This document shows, piece after piece, positions 57,401-64,000 of a stretch of 64,000 bases of DNA; the first letter of the stretch is position 1, and the number at the start of each line of letters is the position of its first letter. The translations under genes and the position numbers were made by a program. Origin of the DNA: Sanderia malayensis (taxonomy: Eukaryota; Cnidaria; Scyphozoa; Semaeostomeae; Pelagiidae). Where the stretch lies: contig RQOL01000847.1 of assembly GCA_013076295.1 (NCBI GenBank), positions 103,951-167,950 of the forward strand, written 5' to 3'. The notes under the pieces were generated by a model. The model did not search any database and was not told where the DNA came from. It saw nothing but the letters and a program-made list of their open reading frames with translations.

Positions 57401-60400
57401 AAAAGAAAAGGGGAAAGAAGGGTGTTATTCTCAACCAAGATGGGAAGACGACTTTGAGCTTGTTGAAAACGAAGGATTGTTTTCTGAGTATTTGGAAATG
57501 GGTATAATTCCCTTTTTTAATATGTTTATCTAAATCTCATTTTAATTCAAATGCTTTCAGCAGCTAATTTTGTTTTTCTGTAACTGCAGGCATTTGAAAC
57601 TAAATCGCCCTAAAGATAAGATTTTGTCCCAATTATCAACCATAAGTTCGTAAGAGACTTAATCGTTTTGGCGCTAGAGTTCACAATTCAAGTAAGAAAG
57701 CTATTTAAGCGCTTTTGTGTTCTCTTTTAGTTATCCAGTTTGGTTTCATTACGATTTTTGTGGCCGCATTCCTCTGGCTCCGTTTTTTGCTCTGGCCAAC
57801 AACGTTTTTGAAATTCGCATTGACAGCAATAAGCTTGTTTGTGAGACAGACGACCCATAGCAGACAGAGCTCAGGATTTAGGAGTATGGTTCAATATCCT
57901 AGAAGCTGTTGCAAAGATTGCCGTCATCAGCAATGTGAGTTTTCCAATGGAGTTTTCCAACTCCCTTGTAAAGATAATTCTACACCAAAATGCCAATACA
58001 GTAGATTTTGCAATTAACGAGCTTCCATCTACCGAATTTTCCGGTATAATGAACAGGGGCGGATCCAGGATTTAAGCTGACCGGTGCTCAATTGTATAAC
58101 CACACCCATTTTAACTATGTACACCCATTTTAGCAACTGCACTCACACACATTTTAGCTCACCCAACAATAAACAAGCAGAAGGCTTGAAATCATATGAA
58201 TTGAGCAATAGCTTTAAAAGCATTCTGCAATCCAACAAGTTTATGCTCAATATCAAAGGTTTAAAATGTCACTGAACTCAGTGTATCTTGCTCTCCTAAA
58301 GCCCGTACATCGGTACTGTAACTAACTTATTTGTAATATTCTTTGTTTTAATGAGATGTGTTATTCGCATCTGGTCATTCTAGGTGCATGTGTGATGTGA
58401 ATGGTCGAGAGAGGCATTCCTGCTAAGCCTAAATTAAATGAAGCATTTTATATTGCTGAGAAGGCGTTGGTTGACTCTGTTTAATTATACGAGCATATAT
58501 TTCTTACGACCTCATCATTTATTTTATTAATAGATGTTGTTTTTTTCTACAGGCATTTCTGATAGCATTCACATCAAAGTTTCTCCCAAAATTGCTCTAT
58601 CGCTACAGTATTTCAAAAGATGGCTCACTGACTGGCTATCTTAACTACGTCTTGCATGGGCTCCTGCCAATGTTACAAAGCAACCTTGCAGGTATGCATG
58701 CTGGTTTGGGTATTTCATTTTCTAGCTAGTTACTTATTGTACACTTTTTTTATAAGAGAGTAGGGCTGGGCTCGTAAAAAGTTTTGAGAAGTTTTAGTAC
58801 TGAAATTCGGAATAGCTAAGAAAGCTGGGCTGAAAAAATATTTTCTAATAAAAAACGTGTAACTCCATTTGGGAACAAGAAATTTGTTTCCTGACCTGAA
58901 ATTGCATTATTTTTTAGCTCGTCTGCTATGAGTTAAATCCACTCTTGTTTCTTGTCTAGCAGATTGTTATTAAGCGGTCAGAAATGCTATGCCATAAATC
59001 GATACGGTGTATCAATGATGAAAATTACTCACCGTGGCTGTCTAATTCATTTTTGTATTTTCTTTCAGGTATCGTGATTTCCGTGATACGGATGGAAGTT
59101 TGACAATCTTTTACTGGCACTTGCTCGCATTGAACTTGGCTTTGTCATTCTTTTTGAGGTGTGTACATACTTGCCAATGCTTTGATTTTCGATATCTTGA
59201 ATAATACATTCGTCTTGAACATCTCCCTATCTCGAGAAACTGCTAGTCCGTATAAAAGCTAGCGAGAGTTGGCCTATTTTTAACCACAACACAACCCACC
59301 AGTCACAGTTATCAGAATCATTCAACGTCTTTTTTGTTTACTTTTTCATTTAAACATTACCGTTTCATCCTGGTTTGTAATGATTTTCGACGTTTTTCAA
59401 TACAACCAAAGCCTTTACCAATGGATTCACAGCTGCTGGGATAACTTTGCTCTGTGTGTCTGCATCGTGCCGACATTGTCGCTGGGCCATGTTATCCGCT
59501 ATTGTCAACATCTGTAAAACGCCGACTGCGGAACATTGGCTTGGAATTTTCGAGGGTGAAACTGAATTCGCACACTTTGAGAATGCATATATTGATATTC
59601 TACCCACATCCAACATTTTATAGATATACAAGTGCTAGCTGTCTAGTTTTTTTAGAAGTCGCCACTCTGTAATTACAGGTGACTCTCATAGGGTGACTTT
59701 GACGTGATAGTCCGATGCATTCTGGGGCAGTATGATTAATATACACTACTTCCTATATTGCAAATATTCTGTAAGTGTGTATACAGCTCTTTGTAGTTTA
59801 TACCCTACATCGGGGACGCAAAAGCGATGGTAGGGCAGGGTGTGGCTAACGGGCCGAAAACAGGGGTGCTGGAGTATGGATACTTCTGGAAAACTTTTAT
59901 GACCACGCCTTTCAAATCGGCTAAGATTCTGTGAACAATATTGCAACAAATATTAATCATACTCTTTTGCCACAGTTTTGGCTATTTCTTCACATCTCCT
60001 CATTCCGATGGCGTATTGGTTATTTTGTAGTAATTTGCAGTTATTAGTATTATTGATTTTCGTTGCTTTCAGTTGTATTTACTAAAAGGTACTTTTGCTT
60101 TCCTTGCCCCTTAAGGACGGGCGGAAGGGGCGCTTGCCCCCTCCCACGTCTCTTCTCTCCGGTGCTCTTGCCTGATGGGTTGGAAACATTAAAATCTGAA
60201 ACCACATCCCCTTATTTGTTCTCTATCTTCCGGCGATAGATAGACATTTCAATAACTTATATTATATCTATTTTGGTGACAAAACAGAACCAGTTAATAC
60301 GAGAAGAAAATGTGCCAAAACAATCAAACGTTTGTTGGAAACAATATTTCTAACACTGCATCGGAACTTTGTGAAGCTGAAACTAATGCTTTTGCATTAT

Positions 60401-60621
60401 CAATGTGTAATATACCTTTCATAATTTTCTTGCAGCATTTTGTATTTGCAACGCATATGCTAATTGACTTCTTGGTGCCAGACATACCCGAGTCTTTGGA
60501 TGTGGCCATTAAGCGTGAAGCCTACATTGCAAAGCGCGCAATGTCAGAGGGACACGCCATGCCGGACGCGGAGACTGGTGATGAGCTGGATGATCGAAAT
60601 ATTGATGTCAGAGTTCAGTGA
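48449..60621 (+). CDS. Anoctamin (TMEM16) family channel/scramblase, 24 exons, with seven frame breaks in the 3' half
   Basis: Exons start at 48449, 48873, 49199, 49732, 50049, 50615, 51202, 51850, 52333, 52755, 52978, 53637, 53883, 54624, 55505, 56047, 56514, 56778, 57128, 57379, 57731, 58553, 59069 and 60436-60621, all with GT-AG borders. Motifs: YFRDGKRKI and DFVLVY (N-terminal dimerisation domain), [49 protein letters not shown], cysteine-rich first outer loop (MCPLC…GCKYWDL), [79 protein letters not shown]. The acidic residues in EYLEM and FEIRID match the conserved calcium-site positions of helices 7 and 8. Anoctamins are calcium-activated chloride channels or phospholipid scramblases of plasma or internal membranes. 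Paralogue not assigned. The N-terminal exon is unplaced. Single-base shifts are needed near 53943/54624, 56578, 57400-57430, 57771, 57848, 58660 and 59151. Confidence 0.9.
52623..52707. mobile_element. Tiny pogo-like MITE in an anoctamin intron
   Basis: CAGTCGAACCTCCGAATAGC at the left and GAGGTTTCACTG at the right are imperfect inverted copies, with GCGGCCACC / GGTGGCCG just inside. TA follows the right end. A short direct repeat (ATAGCAGTTCAGTC) precedes it at 52580-52620. Confidence 0.6.
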
Positions 60622-61250
60622 TTGATTTTCCTTCGCGTAATTTCATTATCGTTGTTTGCGTTCGAGCTCAGGTCATTGTTAGAACTCTTTAAATAGTACT
60701 GTGGAACATTTTGAACTTGAAGTATTTCCAATTTAAATCCGATATACTTTGTATGCATTTATTCGTAGCAAGTATTAATATTATTTAACCTTTAGATAAA
60801 TCACCATTCCTTAAAGTCGACAAATTACATGGTCCTGCAAGGTATTCCAAATTATTTCGCTAAGAGCTCTTTGCACAAATGCTTTTGAATATTTTGCATT
60901 TTTAAAGTGAGAGAAAACATTGCAAAACACTGTTTTTGGTATATTTTTGTTGCCTCGACAAGTTGATGAGGAATTTCGGCCAACAGTAAAAACCTCATTT
61001 TCAAGAATCAGGAGGCAAAGGATTTTCCAGGCAGCAATAGAACAATCGATAGGCTATTATTGCAGATTTGAACAATAATAAGCTGATACGACATTCACAG
61101 TTTCTTATAAGCGGAGGTTCACTGTATTTTATCTTTGTGTTTGTTTTGAAAGTTATGCACGCACAAATACTGGGAATGCCAAATTGTTTTTTTTTATTTT
61201 ATTGAGATGATCCACATATTATGATGCCATTAATTAGGTAAATTTCTGCA

Positions 61251-61475
61251 TTGTTGTACACTGTTGACAACATAGAACAAGAAGTTGTAAGAATATGTAA
61301 TTTCCAAGATATTTTGAAATTGTGTAACAAAAACTTTCACTGTTCAGCTCTTACTGCGTGGAATAGCACCCCAAACAATATCAGGGAACTGCCAATGCCA
61401 ACTTTCCCACTTCAAAAATGTTTAAAAGCTAATCTGAAGAGCTGGATTAAACCCGACTCCCAGGGAGAGTAGCAA
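61251..61475 (+). mobile_element. 3' tail of a non-LTR retrotransposon ORF
   Basis: The frame reads NFHCSALTAWNSTPNNIREL, then FPLQKCLKANLKSWI and a stop. 'AWNxLPxxIR…F…LK..L' is the usual C-terminal signature of LINE-type reverse transcriptase ORFs. The rest of the ORF is missing, as expected for a 5'-truncated insertion. Confidence 0.5.
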
Positions 61476-61878
61476 ATAGGCACTAACTATTCTTGAAAAT
61501 TTTCATTATTACAACTGTATTATAGACTTTAATTTGAACTTATCTTATCTGTTTATGCTCAGGGTATTTTGTGTAAAAATAATTTAATATTAAATATATA
61601 GGAATGAAAATGAAGTCTCCTCGTATGAGCCTGTATTCGTGTTAGCCGTTTCATAAACAAACATCGGTGATTATTATTCACGCTTTTGGTCTTTTTTCAT
61701 ATTTGGCATTCTGGTGCCATTTGCACTTAAATTAGTCAACATTGTAAACAGCGCTTGTTGGATATTCTCTATGGACATAGAGAAGACGGCGGACACGTTG
61801 GCTTTATTTTAGGAGCACATTTCCAAAAGTCGGTGGCTGGCGTGGCCGATTGGGAAACGTGCTTTGTGAATTGCTATT

Positions 61879-61930
61879 GTTCATGTGCAATTAAAGTAAC
61901 TCAGTGAAGTTGCTTTAATTGCACATGAAC
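61879..61930. repeat. 23-bp hairpin, one mismatch
   Basis: GTTCATGTGCAATTAAAGTAACT and its inverted copy AGTTGCTTTAATTGCACATGAAC surround a loop of six bases (CAGTGA). Confidence 0.7.
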
Positions 61931-63406
61931 ATGAAATTCAGTGAAGTGCTCTGTAAAATTGAGCTGCACACATAAAATCCGTTGTTGTAAAATTTCACTA
62001 TACTTGTTATTGCAGCACGAGCAAAATCTCAAATTACCTCTTTGCCATGAGAACATGCCACTAGTAGCTACCCGTGAAGATGATGTCACAGGTGTATATT
62101 TACAATTTACGAAACCGTTTTCAGCAAATCATCGATAGAGCTTTTCTTGTTATCGTACAATTTTGTGCTTTGGCATGTCTTGGTCTGCAGCACTTCAACA
62201 ACAACTAAAAGATGCCAGTTCTTAGCTTGTATAAATCCATAAATATGTTTTTCTTTTTTGTTGCAACTTTCTCACAAACTAACTATAAACATACCCGACA
62301 TACATACATACACTACAGTTGAATACACTTTTCTTTCCGTTTTTCCCCTTGTCATTGCAGCATTTTTTTTGTGTTGTCAGAAAATTCTTCGTCGTTTTGT
62401 TCCCTCTTTAACGTACTGCTGCTTTGTAGTGTATGAGAGTATTTTGCTTTGCCTGATTTCTACATCCAGGAGTTGGTCTCCATTACACAATATTCACATG
62501 ACACAATATTCAATACGAGGCTATTTATAATTTGCACATGCCATGTGGAGATGGGGTTTCTCACATCCTTTCTCTCTGGCACATCCGAAGATACCAAAAG
62601 CGACACGCATTTTGCAATTTCACACCAAGAAGAGCACACTCGTAAATTTCTAGTTTTCAATAGACTGTCAGCTGATATAGAAACTTTGCGAACTTTATTT
62701 GCAAACCAAAATATACAGATCAGGTTAGGTGATTGAATAAACAGATATTTTTGGGGGGAACTTGGGGGTTGCTTCAACCTCCAAGAAAATATGTTTCTGA
62801 AATCATTCCTGATTTTCATTAGTTTATTGTGGTATTATTAACTAATAGTGTTGCATGGAAATGTTCCTAAATGTTAGAAAATTAATGCCAGGAATTACTA
62901 CAGCTTCCTATCCTAAGCAATTATTTTCCTATCACCTCAACAACCCACTCGTCTTCGGACATGAAAATGATCAGAGATATTTTCTTTCTTTTGCTGAAAA
63001 CAAAACACAGACGTACATCCGGGACATGCAAGTAGATGCAGGCTCTGCATTAAAGCCAATGAAAACAGTACGACTTTGATTGGTTGTTGGAAAACTTAGA
63101 GCTACTTCATTCCTGTACCAACAACAAAATCTTGTAAACCACTCCCTAGCAGAAGGCGGCCATATTGACGGAAGAGAGAAAGGAAAGCCAGAAATAAGCA
63201 ATCTCTGATGAACTTATTCGCCGTTGAGAATTGAAGAATAATATTTCCAGTTCATTTTTTGCTTGTCAGGCCTACAAAAATCTTACGTAAGCTTCAAGTC
63301 GGAGCTTCAGAGTTCTGAAGCGAAAGTGAAGAAGTGCACCTGCGATTCGTTTTGGCGTTGTCGAACTTAGGACCATTTTTATTCTGCATGCTAGTAGAGA
63401 TCAAAT

Positions 63407-63463
63407 ATGAGCGAATTAGAACAACTCAGACAAGAAGCTGAAGCACTGAAAGGGCAGATTCGT
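63407..63463 (+). CDS. GNB1: G-protein beta subunit, first coding exon (gene continues beyond window)
   Basis: ATG at 63407 starts MSELEQLRQEAEALKGQIR and is followed at 63464 by GTAAGT. This is the N-terminal helix of the G-beta subunit (type 1-4), which forms a coiled coil with G-gamma, and the exon ends exactly after the QIR that precedes DARKA in other animals. The WD40 propeller must lie on exons past the window end. Only 19 residues are seen, but they are highly characteristic. Confidence 0.85.
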
Positions 63464-64000
63464 GTAAGTTATGCCTTTGCTTACGTTTTGTTATTCGGTA
63501 TTGTCTTCACGCTATATAAATTGAGTCTTGAACTTGTGCGGAAGCCTAGAATGCGCCTATCCACAAACAACAGTTATTGGCAATTTACATAATTTGAAGG
63601 CAGACAAAGTTTCGACTTTCTATAGGATCATTTCTATTTTACCAGTTTTCTCCTGTTTTTGCATTTTTTTGGCCATTAGTACCAATCTAAATGCACGGAT
63701 TGTTTTTGTTTTGCCAAATTGTGACGATCAAAAGGGAGATAATTGATGTGTGAATGAAACGTCTCCATTTCTTCTTCCCTGACATTTTTATTTGCTATCG
63801 TAAACTTCTGAACGAAATCCCACTATTAAACTGTCCGGGCAGAGGTAGATAGAAGAAATTGTTGTTCACCCAAATTTTGCCGATTAGTAATGGCAAGTTG
63901 CTAAGGCACGAGATTGAAAACAGTACTTTGACATCATCCGTGCGTGGGTCCTCTCGGTCAACCTCAGGTTTGCATGGCCAAGGCCTACACACTTATAGCT
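63464..64000 (+). other. Start of G-beta intron 1
   Basis: Begins with a consensus GTAAGT donor. No further exon recognised before the window ends. Confidence 0.6.

Larger units (their letters stand above)
60622..63406. other. Intergenic between anoctamin and the G-beta gene
   Basis: AT-rich. Holds a half MITE end (CGGAGGTTCACTGTA, about 61110-61126), a LINE-like tail (61251-61475) and a hairpin (61879-61930). The last part should contain the G-beta promoter and 5' untranslated exon(s); none can be pinned down. Confidence 0.4.

Noticed and set aside
58030..58090. GGGGCGGATCCAGGATTT as a transposon end
   Set aside because: It resembles a common invertebrate repeat end, but no matching inverted end or target duplication was found nearby.
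62258..62819. Overlapping open frames on both strands
   Set aside because: No family motif and no consistent splice borders.

Overview
This is nuclear DNA of an invertebrate animal. The evidence is AT-rich sequence (roughly one third G+C by eye), spliceosomal genes with GT-AG introns of about 100-1300 nt, and proteins typical of animals: 26S proteasome ATPase Rpt1, a CatSper sperm cation channel subunit, an anoctamin and a heterotrimeric G-protein beta subunit. There are many small inverted-repeat DNA transposons in introns and between genes. A CatSper gene together with the repeat-type ORFs fits a cnidarian or another marine invertebrate, but I cannot fix the species from sequence alone.

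Layout. 1-5.3 kb: a broken minus-strand ORF chain of a repeat-type family that I read as a DDE/RNase H-fold integrase-like protein, with a divergent plus-strand SAM-domain ORF. 5.5-9.3 kb: a second repeat-type minus-strand gene whose intron/exon junction has been hit by a TTAA-flanked element (6001-8871), which itself contains a 1.9-kb fold-back element with a 9-bp target duplication. 9.4-15.1 kb: an acidic ORF, then a field of non-autonomous transposons (TAA-flanked, hAT-like with an exact 8-bp duplication, TA-flanked). 15.2-22.7 kb: PSMC2 (13 exons, 433 aa, intact), with TA- and TTAA-flanked MITEs in its introns. 23.0-24.4 kb: a Nudix hydrolase (NUDT8-like), convergent with PSMC2. 24.95-26.2 kb: a 1.25-kb element with a 9-bp duplication. 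26.8-29.0 kb: CatSper3-like channel (8 exons). 29.6-34.3 kb: a reverse-transcriptase element split by a small LTR element. 36.2-42.8 kb: at least 16 exons of a coiled-coil protein. 48.4-60.6 kb: a 24-exon anoctamin gene whose second half carries seven single-base frame breaks. 63.4 kb: first coding exon of a G-beta subunit, which runs out of the window.

How it works together. The cellular genes do not form a pathway. PSMC2 is housekeeping proteolysis, NUDT8-like is probably mitochondrial CoA/nucleotide clean-up, CatSper3 is sperm calcium entry, anoctamin is calcium-activated channel or lipid scramblase, and G-beta is receptor signalling. The most unusual content is the mobile-element layer: nested insertions with readable target duplications, one element sitting exactly on a splice acceptor, an LTR element that interrupts an RT gene in frame, and an integrase-like family paired with a SAM-domain ORF. 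Frame breaks in anoctamin look like assembly or base-calling indels, so similar breaks elsewhere should not automatically be read as decay.
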